A DNA stretch of 58,023 bases from Planctomycetia bacterium (GTDB taxonomy: Bacteria > Planctomycetota > Planctomycetia > Pirellulales > UBA1268). Positions 45,278 through 53,675 of the stretch are shown here, in pieces. The position numbers and the translations under genes are program-made. The notes under the pieces are model-generated. The model worked only from the letters and a program-made list of their open reading frames with translations. It made no database searches and was not told where the DNA came from. The stretch is taken from assembly GCA_026401035.1 (NCBI GenBank), contig JAPLNR010000071.1, forward strand, positions 1-58,023, written 5' to 3'. How positions within the stretch are numbered: the stretch's first letter is position 1; each line of letters starts with the position of its first letter.

Positions 45278-45975
45278 GCAGACGATTCCCTTTCAAACCG
45301 TGGTGTTTCGGGAAGCGGCGCAGCCGCGCCGAGCGCAGCCAGCGAAAACCGGGTGACGTGATCCGCGAGTTGCTTCGGCGTATGCAGCGTGTCGATTTCC
45401 GCACGGGGCACGAGCATGCCCACGACGTCGCCGGCCGCCCGATAGAGAAAGCACTGGCCAATGATGCTCATCGCCACCCGCCGTAGCTCGGGTTGCGGCA
45501 GTCGGCCGCGGCAGAGTTCGTCGAGGATCGACACCAGCAGCGCGAAGTGCGGCCGCATGTAATCCTCGACCATTTCACGGCAGGCGTCGGAGGGATGGAG
45601 AATCTCGCGGAGCATGAGCCGCACCTGCCACGGCGGCTGGGTACAGCCGAGCATTCGTTCGAGCAAGTTGTCGACGAAGTCGTGCAACCGCTCCGCAGCC
45701 GGCCTTCCAACGGGCCATTCGGGCAGCGGTACCTGCGCCACCCGCTCCCGATGGGCGTGTTTCACGCTCTCGGTGTACAGTCGCCGCTTGTCGCCAAAGT
45801 AGTAGTTGACTGCCGCGACATTCACGCCCGCCGCAAGGCAGATGTCACGGACGGTCGCCGCCTCGTAGCCGCGTTCGGCAAATTCCTGTCCAGCGGCGGA
45901 GAGAATCCGCTCCCGCGGCTCTTCGACGCTGGGTTTCAAAGACTGGCTGGATTTTGCGGAGGAAACCGTGGCCAC
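45274..45975 (-). CDS. TetR-family regulator of the efflux operon (CerR/YbiH-like C-domain)
   Basis: 233 residues from GTG 45975. The open frame runs on upstream to 46065, but a likely -10 box lies there, so I prefer the later start. The HTH is RERILSAAGQEFAERGYEAATVRDICLAAGVNVAAVNYYFGDKRRLY. The C-terminal region (PPWQVRLMLREILHPSDACREMVEDYMRPHFALLVSIL) resembles the CerR/YbiH class of TetR repressors. It is the first gene of the efflux operon and most likely represses it until a ligand binds. The operator is not identified; GTTTAAAAC at 45993-46001 (minus strand) is a candidate half-palindrome. Confidence 0.85.
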   Translation of the reverse strand: MATVSSAKSSQSLKPSVEEPRERILSAAGQEFAERGYEAATVRDICLAAGVNVAAVNYYFGDKRRLYTESVKHAHRERVAQVPLPEWPVGRPAAERLHDFVDNLLERMLGCTQPPWQVRLMLREILHPSDACREMVEDYMRPHFALLVSILDELCRGRLPQPELRRVAMSIIGQCFLYRAAGDVVGMLVPRAEIDTLHTPKQLADHVTRFSLAALGAAAPLPETPRFERESSA

Positions 45976-46014
45976 GACAGACTCGAAGGACGTTTTAAAC
46001 AGGCGTTTCAATCG

Positions 46015-46022
46015 ATTGTATA
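46015..46022 (-). promoter_or_regulatory. Possible -10 element for the TetR-HlyD-RND operon
   Basis: On the minus strand TATACAAT is the best -10-like octamer of the region and would start transcription near 46008, 33 nt upstream of GTG 45975. No good -35 is seen. The AT-rich stretch 45990-46040 stands out from the surroundings. Confidence 0.35.
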
Positions 46023-46144
46023 CGAACCGAACCAGAAAAGGAGCGCTCGATAAGAGTTCGTCCAATAAGACTCATGAAAATCGTGCCCCGAGCCGGATGT
46101 TCGTCACGGCCGCGCATCTGCCAAAGACCCGCATTGGTCGGCGG

Positions 46145-46244
46145 CGGCAGAAGTCTCCTTCGCGCTGCATTTTCTCCGCTGACCACCTGCGGAGCTGCCG
46201 ATCTCAGACGGTCGAAAATGCAGACGCTCGTCGAGCTTCAGCCG
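46145..46244 (+). repeat. Nested-hairpin repeat NH2
   Basis: Outer arms CGGCAGAAG (46145-46153) and CTTCAGCCG (46236-46244) pair except for one A-A. Middle arms CTGCATTTTC (46165-46174) and GAAAATGCAG (46214-46223) are perfect over 10 bp. Apex arms CTCCGC and GCGGAG (within 46173-46194) are perfect over 6. Same plan as NH1 and NH3 with different stem sequences. It lies in the 781-nt gap upstream of the TetR operon, which also holds SH5, LH5 and SH6 and no gene I can support. Confidence 0.7.
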
Positions 46245-46375
46245 ACCACCTCCTCAGCATCGTGGGCGGAGACCGCACTTCCGCGGCTCCAATCCGCAAG
46301 AATCTTGCCGCGGTCGCATTTCACCGCCGGCGTCCCATGCGGTATGTCAGGACATGCCAATCCATGCCAGGTCAC

Positions 46376-46397
46376 GACAGGCTGAAGCCTGTCCTAC
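46376..46397 (+). repeat. Short stem-loop SH5
   Basis: GACAGGCTGAAGCCTGTC followed by CTAC, identical to SH1 over all 22 nt. It is followed by TTTTG. It has no adjacent stop codon, unlike SH1-SH3. Confidence 0.75.
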
Positions 46398-46442
46398 TTT
46401 TGAAGGGCTGGCGCCGCAACGCGTTGGGCATCCACTGCGGGA

Positions 46443-46656
46443 GGCTTCGGACCACCCGTGCACCAGGAGCCGGCGTTGCTGACAAGCGCAGCCAGGATGG
46501 CGGAGCGCGGTCAGCATCGAGTGAGCGAAGGGCATTCCATAAGCCGGGCTTTGCCCGGCGACCGTAAGCTGGTGCCGACGCCGGGACGGCGGCGACAGCG
46601 CGAAAGCGGTAGCCCGAAGTGAACGTCCGGCGATGGGGCACGGGTGGTCCGAAGCC
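46443..46656 (+). repeat. Long-hairpin element LH5 (long form)
   Basis: Arms 46443-46464 and 46635-46656 pair at 21 of 22 positions. The interior has TGCTGAC/GTCAGCA enclosing GCC-AGGAT-GGC, then GTGAGCGAAGG. The roughly 70-nt extra module shared with LH3 (GCCGGGC-TTT-GCCCGGC and onward) follows, then GAACGTCCGGCGA. Same orientation as LH2 and LH4, opposite to LH1 and LH3. Confidence 0.85.
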
Positions 46657-46678
46657 GGGTTGGGTGAAGTTGAGGCAT

Positions 46679-46700
46679 GACAGGCTGAAGCCTGTCCTAC
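46679..46700 (-). repeat. Short 3'-end stem-loop SH6
   Basis: GACAGGCTGAAGCCTGTC followed by CTAC and TTTCG. All 22 nt match SH1 and SH5. It lies 56 nt past the stop of the minus-strand FAD enzyme gene. Confidence 0.75.
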
Positions 46701-46756
46701 TTTCGACGTGCAATCGCCGTGCTGAACAGGATCCAAAAACGGCTCGGTCGGATCGT

Positions 46757-48034
46757 TCAGCCGTTTCTACAGATGAAATCGGCACAGGACCGGCCGCTGG
46801 CCAGGGCTCCGTTGATCGAGCCGCTGGCGCAGTGATCACCGCAGATGAAGAGCCCGGGAGCCAGTCGCGAACCGGCCGGCCGCAGCCGGCGGGCTGCTGG
46901 GGATTCGTCGGGCAGCGCCCACGTCACGGGCACGGTCGTGAGATGCCGCCAGCCCTGCGCCACGTCGCCAAACCAGCCGGCCGCCTGGCCGCGCACTGCA
47001 TCCGCAAGATCGCCAGCGCTGCCGTGCCAGTCTTGCCGGACCGACACGTAGACAAGGCTCCTGCCCGCCGGGGCATAGCCGGCCGCCACGTCCGAGGGCA
47101 CGGTGAGGTTGTCGATCGGGCCACTTTCCTCCGCGCTGACAACGAGCGTCGGAGCCGCGAGCGGCGACTGTTCCGCCGCAAAAGCGACCAGGCGGGTGGA
47201 CTTCACCTTTCGCGTCGCCCATCCGCCACGATGAGCTTCCGGCAGGAGCGCTGCCGCCGCGAAGCCCTCCGTTGCCACGATCACATCACGCGCCGCCAAC
47301 TCGCGGCCGTCTTCGAGCCAGACTGTCCCTGGCTCCACCCGCCGCACGCGGGTGTTCAGCATGATTGCATCGGCCGGCAGCGCGGCAGCCATCTGCCCGG
47401 GAATCGCATCCATTCCGCCCCGCGGCAGACACGCCCGGCCAAGCGCGAACATCGCGAAGTTGAACAGGAAGATCGTGGCCGACGTATCGAGCCCACGCTC
47501 CAGAAACACGCCGCCAAAAAAGGGGACGAAAAACCGGCGCACAAACCCCTCCGAAAAGCCGCGCACCGCAAGCTCTTCGCGGGTCGACCGCTCCGTCAGG
47601 GCGGCCGAAGCATTCGGATCGAGCCGGCCGCTCCGAAATGCGCGGATCGCGTCGCTGCGGAGTTTCGCAGTCCGAAGGCCATCCGCGATGCCGACCGTAC
47701 CGTCCAGCACCGAACCGATTGCCACCAGCGGCCGCCGCCAGGGATCGCTCACCCGCCGCAGCCGTCCGCGATCGGCAACCAGCGCGCCCGATTCGAAGCA
47801 GCCCAGGGCGAGCGCCGGCAGATCGAGCTGTCGCCGGCCTTCCGGATAGGCGTCGTTGTAGACCTGAAAGCCGCGGTCGATCCGAAAGCCGTCGACCGTG
47901 TCGGTCGCCACCCTTCCGCCGACACGGTCCGCCGCCTCGATCACGAGCACCCGCCGCCCGGCCCGCGCGAGCTCCCGCGCACACGCCAGGCCGGCAAGAC
48001 CGGCGCCCACTACGATCGCATCCTGCTGCGGCAT
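46757..48034 (-). CDS. FAD-dependent amine oxidase/phytoene-desaturase-like enzyme
   Basis: 425 residues. An N-terminal dinucleotide-binding fold reads [45 protein letters not shown], the flavin-containing amine oxidase/desaturase signature. A C-terminal FAD contact is [23 protein letters not shown]. Between them lies a variable substrate domain. Candidate reactions are oxidation of an amine or desaturation of a polyene/steroid-like compound. Its ATG shares one base with the stop of the aldehyde dehydrogenase gene, which would suit an amine-to-aldehyde-to-acid route (inference). Confidence 0.82.
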   Translation of the reverse strand: MPQQDAIVVGAGLAGLACARELARAGRRVLVIEAADRVGGRVATDTVDGFRIDRGFQVYNDAYPEGRRQLDLPALALGCFESGALVADRGRLRRVSDPWRRPLVAIGSVLDGTVGIADGLRTAKLRSDAIRAFRSGRLDPNASAALTERSTREELAVRGFSEGFVRRFFVPFFGGVFLERGLDTSATIFLFNFAMFALGRACLPRGGMDAIPGQMAAALPADAIMLNTRVRRVEPGTVWLEDGRELAARDVIVATEGFAAAALLPEAHRGGWATRKVKSTRLVAFAAEQSPLAAPTLVVSAEESGPIDNLTVPSDVAAGYAPAGRSLVYVSVRQDWHGSAGDLADAVRGQAAGWFGDVAQGWRHLTTVPVTWALPDESPAARRLRPAGSRLAPGLFICGDHCASGSINGALASGRSCADFICRNG

Positions 48035-49527
48035 CACAGCGGCCGGACGACCGACTGACTGCGCCAGTAGTCGTAGAGCGTCTCCACCGAGAGCACGCCA
48101 CCGCCGACGCCACTCTTGTTGACGCCACCATAGGGTACGCCGTGGGGAAACACGTTGTGGGCGTTGATCCAACTGTTGCCGGCGACCATCGACTCGGCCA
48201 CCCGAGCCGCACGGCCAAGGTCGCTCGTCCACACGCTGTTGGCCAGGCCATAGTCGGTGTGGTTGGCCATCGCCACGGCCTCCTCCTCGCTGGAAAAACT
48301 CGCGAGGTAGGCCACGGGGCCGAAGATCTCCTCCTGGGCGGCGATATTGTCGAGCGATCCGGCCAGGAGCGCCGGCTTCACGTAGAAGCCGTGATGCCCC
48401 GGCACCTCGGCCGCGCCGCCGGCGAGCACCGCCTCGGCCCCCTGCTCCTGCCCCTTCTTCAGATACGACAGCACCCGTTCCCGCTGCTTGGCATTCACGA
48501 CCGGTCCCATCGCCGACCCGGACTCCAGCTGGTAGCCGATTTTCACCGCCTGCATCCGCGTCTTGCACTCGGCGACGAAGTCGCTGTAGATCGACTTGTG
48601 CACGAGCCAGCGGGTGGCGTCACAGCAGACCTGGCCGGCGTTGAACGTGATGGCATTGACGAGCTTTTGGGCCGTCTCTGCCACGTCGACGTCCTGAAAA
48701 ACCACCGCCGCCCCCTTGCCGCCGAGCTCCAGCTTCGCGGGCACGAGGTTCCGGCCGCAGGCCTCGCCCACGAGCCGGCCAACTTCAGGCGATCCAGTGA
48801 ACGACATGCGGCGGATGCCGGGATGCCCGGTGAGCGCCGCCCCCGTGACACGGCCCGTGCCCGGGATGACGTTGATCACGCCGTCAGGGAAACCGATCTC
48901 CCGCGCCAGCCGCGCGAGGTAGATCGCCGAGAGCGGCGTGTCTTCGGCCGGCTTGATCACCACCGTGTTGCCCGCGGCGAGCGCCGGCGAGATGCCCCAG
49001 CCGATGAGCAGAAATGGAAAATTCCATGGAAAGATGAAGCCGCACGGCCCCCACGGGTGCCGCACGGTCCACGCCTCGTGCCCCCGGACCGCGAGCGTGC
49101 TCCGCCGCTGCACGTGCTGGGCCATGTCGGTGAAGTAGCGGAGCGTGTCGACGAAGTTCTGCACGTCGCCCAGCGCGTGGGCCTGGATCTTGCCCACGTC
49201 GAGCGCCTCGATCTGGCCGATGATCGGCTTGTGCTTCTCGACCGCGTCGGCGAGCCGGTGCAGGATCGCCCCGCGCTCGTTTGGCGGCATCGTTGCCCAG
49301 CCCGACTTGGCGAACGCATGGGCGGCGGCCTGCACGGCGCGGTCGACGTCATCGGCCGAGAGCACATGAAACTCGGCGATCGGCGCGCCGCTGCCCGGAT
49401 CGAGCGTGGCCATCGTCTCGCCTGTGGAACTGACCGCATCCTTCCCCCCCACCACGCCCGCCAGCGGTGCGGTGGCCAAAAACTTTTCCACTTCGGGAAG
49501 CAGCCGGGGTGATGTCGCCGTCGCCAT
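48034..49527 (-). CDS. NAD(P)-dependent aldehyde dehydrogenase (betaine-aldehyde dehydrogenase-like)
   Basis: 497 residues, full length. The family blocks are [45 protein letters not shown], the catalytic Glu in KLELGGKGA and the catalytic Cys in [20 protein letters not shown] and [15 protein letters not shown] follow toward the C-terminus. It oxidises an aldehyde to the acid in the cytoplasm. The flanking two FAD amine-oxidase-like genes and its similarity pattern suggest amine-derived or betaine aldehyde; the actual substrate is open. A 97-nt gap separates it from the upstream gene, so it could have its own promoter. Confidence 0.92.
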   Translation of the reverse strand: MATATSPRLLPEVEKFLATAPLAGVVGGKDAVSSTGETMATLDPGSGAPIAEFHVLSADDVDRAVQAAAHAFAKSGWATMPPNERGAILHRLADAVEKHKPIIGQIEALDVGKIQAHALGDVQNFVDTLRYFTDMAQHVQRRSTLAVRGHEAWTVRHPWGPCGFIFPWNFPFLLIGWGISPALAAGNTVVIKPAEDTPLSAIYLARLAREIGFPDGVINVIPGTGRVTGAALTGHPGIRRMSFTGSPEVGRLVGEACGRNLVPAKLELGGKGAAVVFQDVDVAETAQKLVNAITFNAGQVCCDATRWLVHKSIYSDFVAECKTRMQAVKIGYQLESGSAMGPVVNAKQRERVLSYLKKGQEQGAEAVLAGGAAEVPGHHGFYVKPALLAGSLDNIAAQEEIFGPVAYLASFSSEEEAVAMANHTDYGLANSVWTSDLGRAARVAESMVAGNSWINAHNVFPHGVPYGGVNKSGVGGGVLSVETLYDYWRSQSVVRPL

Positions 49528-49624
49528 GGATCAATCTCCAGAAAAAGGGATTCATGAACAGTTTGGGACAAGCATCTTCGGGTCCCGTGGTCGTTCCGTG
49601 CAAGCCGCGAAGGCTGCCAATATT

Positions 49625-50710
49625 TTATGAACCACGCCCGGCACCGAGCACCCGCTCGAGCCATCGTGCCGCAGCCAGCCCGCTCGAGGCGGCACCTTCC
49701 ACCCGGGGGCCCGCGAAGGCATCGCCGCAGCAGACGATCGGCGGCCGCGTGGTCACCGCAATCAGGGGTGCCGGAATGATCGACGTGGGCTGCGCGTATT
49801 TCCAGCGGTGCAATGACCGCTCGACCACCACCGCCCCTGCCGGACCGTCGATCCATGGAGCCGCCGCCGCGAGCAGCAGGCTGATGACGTCGTCGGGCGG
49901 GGCGGCAAAGTGCGTGCGGCTGAAGGCCGCCGTCGCATGGACCGTGAGCGACGGCACGGCCGAAATGCCCTTCTGTTGGTTATCGGCGAGCCAGGCGATC
50001 GGGCCCTCCGCCGGTCCCTCGGCCTCGAACTGGATGCCACCGGGCGCGGGCACGCGGCTGGACCGGCCGAGCACGAGCATCAGCGTGAAGCAGGGGTCGT
50101 AGTCGATCGTCGCGAGCGTGCGCAGCGCTTCGGCGTCGATCGCCGGGCCACCCTGTGCCAGCATTCCGCCGGCCGCCATCAGGTCGAGCGACTGCGGCAC
50201 CGGCGCAGTGAGGATCGCGGCCCGGGCCTCGATCACGCGGCCTTCGTCGCAGGTCAGCCGCACGCGGTCGTCCACGACGGCGACCGCGGCCACCTTCGTG
50301 GTGCACTGCACGCTGCAGCGGTCCACGGGCAGCGTGGCCGCCAGCCGCTTCGGCAGGTCGGTCATGCCGCCGCTGCCTCGCCAGCGTGGGTGGCCGTCGC
50401 CGGGGGGCAGCATGCCGCCGCCGTTGGCGGTGGCCCGCACGAAGCCGTCGCACCACTTCTGGACGGCGCCGGCGGCATGTGCCTCGGCGACGATCGTGCC
50501 GAACGCCCGGCCGCGAACCGTAAAAAACTGCGCGCCATGATCGCAGACGGCCGCACCCAGGCGCCGCGTCGCCATCCGCCCGCCGACGCCGCGCGACTTC
50601 TCCAGAACGATGACCTTCAGCCCCGCGGCAGCCGCCGCGCCCGCAGCCGCCAGCCCGGCGATGCCGGCCCCGACGATCACCACGTCGCAGTTTTCAGCCG
50701 GCGCGGTCAT
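49625..50710 (-). CDS. NAD(P)/FAD-dependent amine oxidoreductase, renalase-like
   Basis: 361 residues. The FAD fold is CDVVIVGAGIAGLAAAGAAAAAGLKVIVLEKSRGVGGRMATRR, followed by CDHGAQFFTVR, a hallmark of bacterial renalase-like proteins. The C-terminal FAD contact is IVCCGDAFAGPRVEGAASSGLAAA. Bacterial renalases re-oxidise isomeric dihydronicotinamides; whether this one does is unknown. The last gene in the tight stretch iscA-cbiET-deacetylase-membrane protein-this gene; its ATG overlaps the preceding stop by 4 nt. Confidence 0.82.
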   Translation of the reverse strand: MTAPAENCDVVIVGAGIAGLAAAGAAAAAGLKVIVLEKSRGVGGRMATRRLGAAVCDHGAQFFTVRGRAFGTIVAEAHAAGAVQKWCDGFVRATANGGGMLPPGDGHPRWRGSGGMTDLPKRLAATLPVDRCSVQCTTKVAAVAVVDDRVRLTCDEGRVIEARAAILTAPVPQSLDLMAAGGMLAQGGPAIDAEALRTLATIDYDPCFTLMLVLGRSSRVPAPGGIQFEAEGPAEGPIAWLADNQQKGISAVPSLTVHATAAFSRTHFAAPPDDVISLLLAAAAPWIDGPAGAVVVERSLHRWKYAQPTSIIPAPLIAVTTRPPIVCCGDAFAGPRVEGAASSGLAAARWLERVLGAGRGS

Positions 50711-51138
50711 GCCCGCAGGCCGCGGTCACTGCCGCCGGCCGCGTGCTGCCGCCAGGCAGCCAGCAGGATTCCGGCGAACGGGATCCACCAGATGAGGTCG
50801 TTGGTGATGATGTTCCAGCCGAAGGCGAGCGGAAATCGTCCCGAGATGAGAGCCCCGGCAAACCCGATCGGTCCAAACACCTTGCCGAGGAAACCGACGA
50901 GCGTGATCGGCCAGTGCCGCAGCGGATCGCGGGCCGCCACCAGGTAGCCCAGCCCGTAAACCCCGACGATCATCCCGATGCACTGCCAGAGTTCCGGATA
51001 GTTCGGCGGCTCCATACCCACCACGCGAAAGCACCACTGCGGCGCGACGATCGCCAGCGCCCCCCAGGCGAGGTTGTAAATGCCCGCGGCCACGAGCGTG
51101 GCCGTCATCCATGGTTTCGAGGCGGTGTCGGAATTCAT
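50707..51138 (-). CDS. Small four-helix membrane protein, function unknown
   Basis: 143 residues with four predicted transmembrane segments: about 12-31 (MTATLVAAGIYNLAWGALAI), 50-68 (CIGMIVGVYGLGYLVAA), 76-97 (WPITLVGFLGKVFGPIGFAGAL) and 105-127. Short polar loops separate them. I recognise no characterised family, although proteins of this plan are common as hypothetical membrane proteins. It overlaps both neighbours by 4 nt (ATGA), so it is translationally coupled to the PIG-L-type deacetylase before it and the FAD oxidoreductase after it. Confidence 0.7.
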   Translation of the reverse strand: MNSDTASKPWMTATLVAAGIYNLAWGALAIVAPQWCFRVVGMEPPNYPELWQCIGMIVGVYGLGYLVAARDPLRHWPITLVGFLGKVFGPIGFAGALISGRFPLAFGWNIITNDLIWWIPFAGILLAAWRQHAAGGSDRGLRA

Positions 51139-51869
51139 GATGTTGGAAAGAGTAGCCGTATCGGGTCGGTCGTACAGGGGATTCGGCTCCCGGCGAGTAG
51201 TTCCCCGGCCTCGCAGCCGCCCATGAGGCCGACCGTCTCGGCCAGCGCCCGCACCCGCGGAAAAACGTGGGCCTTCTCCGGCGGAAACTGCGAGGCGTAG
51301 CAGGCGATCGATTCCAGCTTCGTCGCCAGATGCCCGGCGATGTCGACCACCAGGGGAGAGTGGCCGTGGGGCACGCTCGGCACGCCGGCAAACAGGAAGT
51401 AGGTGAGAAACTGCGGCACGGTGTAGACCGGCAGGTCATCGAACGTGTCGTCCCACTTGGTCAGCCGCGAGTAGAAGACCGCCGCCTCCGTGATCGCCAC
51501 GGTCTGGGCATGGTCCGGCGAGGCGAGCGGCGTCTTGTCGCCCAAACCGAGCACGAGTTTGGGCTGCCAGCGGCGAAAGACCTTCGCCAGCGCCACGCGG
51601 ATCTCAAAGGAATCGAAGAGCCGGCGGTTGGGGAAGCGGAGGTTCTCCCGATGCACGGCGCCGAGGACCGCGCCCGCCGCCGCCGCCTCGGCGAGCCGCT
51701 GCTCGGGGCCGCTCGACCGCGGCGTGGGCTCGCCGTCGGTGAGATCGACGATGCCGACGCGATACCCCTGCGCCGCCAACAGGGCCAGCGTGCCGCCACA
51801 GCCGATTTCGACGTCGTCGGGATGGGCGCCGACCGCGATCACATCGAGCGGCTGGGGAAGGGTGTGCAT
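51135..51869 (-). CDS. PIG-L/LmbE-family deacetylase, BshB1-like
   Basis: 244 residues. The zinc/active-site motif is GAHPDDVEIGCGGTL, with His-Pro-Asp-Asp, and a second site is in SPDHAQTVAITEAAVFYSRL. The chain GIVDLTDGEPTPRSSGPEQRLAEAAAAGAVLG is close to BshB1, the enzyme deacetylating GlcNAc-malate in bacillithiol synthesis. No bshA or bshC is present in the window, so that pathway is not shown; another N-acetyl sugar is possible. It starts 19 nt after cbiET and overlaps the next gene by 4 nt. Confidence 0.88.
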   Translation of the reverse strand: MHTLPQPLDVIAVGAHPDDVEIGCGGTLALLAAQGYRVGIVDLTDGEPTPRSSGPEQRLAEAAAAGAVLGAVHRENLRFPNRRLFDSFEIRVALAKVFRRWQPKLVLGLGDKTPLASPDHAQTVAITEAAVFYSRLTKWDDTFDDLPVYTVPQFLTYFLFAGVPSVPHGHSPLVVDIAGHLATKLESIACYASQFPPEKAHVFPRVRALAETVGLMGGCEAGELLAGSRIPCTTDPIRLLFPTS

Positions 51870-51888
51870 GGGCTGGCTGCGCTGGCGA

Positions 51889-53157
51889 TTACGATGCCGG
51901 CTTCGTGGCGGCGATCAGGAAACTCGGATTGATCGCCTCGAACCGGATCCGGTCCATCTGCTCGATGCCACGGGCGATGTTCACCATCCAGTACGCCGCA
52001 TCGCTCGACCGCGCCCGCAGCAGCGCGTGGACCGCAGCAAGGTTTTCGATGCTGTTGCAGGCGGTCGCGAGACGTCCGCCGGCCTTGAGCCGCTTCCACG
52101 CCTCCTCCACGAGCATGGCAACATCACGACCGCTGCCACCCACGTAGATCGCATCGGGATCGGGGAGATCCTGCCAGGCCTCCGGCGCTTTGCCGAGCAC
52201 GGGACGCAGGTTGGTCACGCCGAGCCGCTCCGCATTGGCGGCGATCAGCCGATGGTCGTCCGGATCCATTTCGATCGCGTGCACGAAGCCGTCCCGGGCG
52301 ATCCGTGCCGCCTCGAGGCCGACGGAGCCGCTGCCCGCGCCGACGTCCCAGACAATGCTCGTGCTGCGGAGGCTCAATTCGGCGAGCGCCAGCGACCGCA
52401 GTTCGGCGGGCGTGAGCAGGCCGCGCTTGGGCCGCGACTGCAGGAAGCACTCGTCGGTGTTGCCGAAGAGCCGCGTGCCCACCTGCCCCGGCGCGTCGGC
52501 CGTGCGGGCCTTCCGCACGAGGATCATCACGTTGAGCGGGCCGAACGAGTCCTTGGCGATGTCGGCGAGGCTGCCCTGCGTGACCCGCTCATCGGGCGAG
52601 CCGAGGTTTTCGCAGACGTAGGCCTGGAAATAGCCGATGCCCTCGTCGAGCAGGGCCTGGGCCACCGTGGATGGGGGCCACTGCTCGCTGGTGAACAGAC
52701 CGACCGTTTCGCTGGTGCGAATCTTGTCGATCACCCGCTCGATCGACTGCCCTGCGAGGTTGGCCAGGAAGGCCTCCTCCCACGATTCCTTCACGCGGGC
52801 GAACGCGAGCTGCATGCTGCTGACATGTGGCACGACCTCGAACCGGTCCTTGCCGAGCCGGGCACAGACATAGCGGGCCGTGCCATAGAAGAGCGGATCG
52901 CCCGAGGCCAGCACGACAAGCTGCTTCGGCGGCGAACCATTCCTGTCGGCCGCCTCGATCCTCTCGACCAACTCCTCGAGATTGGCCGTCGACTGTAGCC
53001 GCGCGGCCAGTGCCGCCGGCAGGAGCGGCAGGCACGACTCAGGACCGAGCAGCACATCGGCCGACTCCACGAGCCGGCGCGCCTGCGCTGTCATACCTTC
53101 GACGCCGTCATCGCCGATGCCGACGATATACACCCTGCCCGCAGCCACCAAAGCCAC
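51889..53157 (-). CDS. cbiET: Cobalt-precorrin/precorrin-6Y C5,C15-methyltransferase (decarboxylating), CbiET/CobL-type fusion
   Basis: 422 residues. The N-terminal half is a tetrapyrrole methylase ([48 protein letters not shown]) equal to CbiE. The C-terminal half is a CbiT-like SAM methyltransferase (IVWDVGAGSGSVGLEAARIA, DAIYVGGSGRD). It methylates C5 and C15 and decarboxylates a side chain in corrin ring synthesis. The rest of the cobalamin pathway is absent from this window. GTGs at 53157, 53148 and 53133 are all in frame near weak ribosome-binding sites, so the start is uncertain by 8 residues. The iscA gene ends 29 nt upstream. Confidence 0.9.
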   Translation of the reverse strand: MALVAAGRVYIVGIGDDGVEGMTAQARRLVESADVLLGPESCLPLLPAALAARLQSTANLEELVERIEAADRNGSPPKQLVVLASGDPLFYGTARYVCARLGKDRFEVVPHVSSMQLAFARVKESWEEAFLANLAGQSIERVIDKIRTSETVGLFTSEQWPPSTVAQALLDEGIGYFQAYVCENLGSPDERVTQGSLADIAKDSFGPLNVMILVRKARTADAPGQVGTRLFGNTDECFLQSRPKRGLLTPAELRSLALAELSLRSTSIVWDVGAGSGSVGLEAARIARDGFVHAIEMDPDDHRLIAANAERLGVTNLRPVLGKAPEAWQDLPDPDAIYVGGSGRDVAMLVEEAWKRLKAGGRLATACNSIENLAAVHALLRARSSDAAYWMVNIARGIEQMDRIRFEAINPSFLIAATKPAS

Positions 53158-53186
53158 CTTTCCCTGGAAACCCCTGGATGGCGGTC

Positions 53187-53519
53187 CTAGGCCTGGAACG
53201 AACTGCCGCAGCCGCAGCTCTTCTTGGCATTCGGGTTGTTGAACGTGAAGCCCCGCTTGTCGATGCCTTCGTGGAAGTCGAGCGTGGTGCCGTCGAGAAA
53301 GAGATCGCTCTTCTTGTCGACCACGACCGGGATGCCGTGCTGCTCCGACTTCGAGTCGACCTTCGGATCCCAGGCCGTGTCGAAACCGAGCGAATACTGA
53401 AACCCGCTGCACCCGCCGCCGGCCACGCCGATGCGGAGCACAGTCGCCACATCGAGTTTCTGGTCGGTGATGATCTTCTTCACTTCGCTGGCGGCTTTTT
53501 CGGTAAGCATGATCGACAT
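53187..53519 (-). CDS. HesB/IscA-type iron-sulfur cluster assembly protein
   Basis: 110 residues from ATG 53519, with GGAGGAG 8 nt upstream. The three cluster-binding Cys are in GGGCSGFQY and near the C-terminus in CGCGSSF, the canonical CX(n)CGC pattern. The start MSIMLTEKAASEVKKI matches the family. It delivers or stores Fe-S or iron. It leads the long minus-strand gene string that continues with cbiET. A cysteine desulfurase gene lies about 2.4 kb away on the same strand but is separated by a plus-strand gene, so they do not form one operon. Confidence 0.93.
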   Translation of the reverse strand: MSIMLTEKAASEVKKIITDQKLDVATVLRIGVAGGGCSGFQYSLGFDTAWDPKVDSKSEQHGIPVVVDKKSDLFLDGTTLDFHEGIDKRGFTFNNPNAKKSCGCGSSFQA

Positions 53520-53675
53520 GGGATGAACTCCTCCTGCTAAAACCTTCTGGAAATCGTGCTGCGGGAAATCTCGCAAGCAGACCTGTCAAAAATTGTAGCC
53601 CGCAGGTGGCGAGCGGCCAAGTCCGGCCCGCCTTCGCGAGGCTCCAGCGGATTCCCCGGGAGAAACTTCACGACC

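Noticed and set aside
45976..46065. 30-residue N-terminal extension of the TetR regulator
   Set aside because: TTG start without a ribosome-binding site, and a -10-like box falls inside the extension.
47638..49512. Plus-strand frame of 624 codons opposite the FAD enzyme and aldehyde dehydrogenase
   Set aside because: Both opposing genes have full family motifs; this frame has none.
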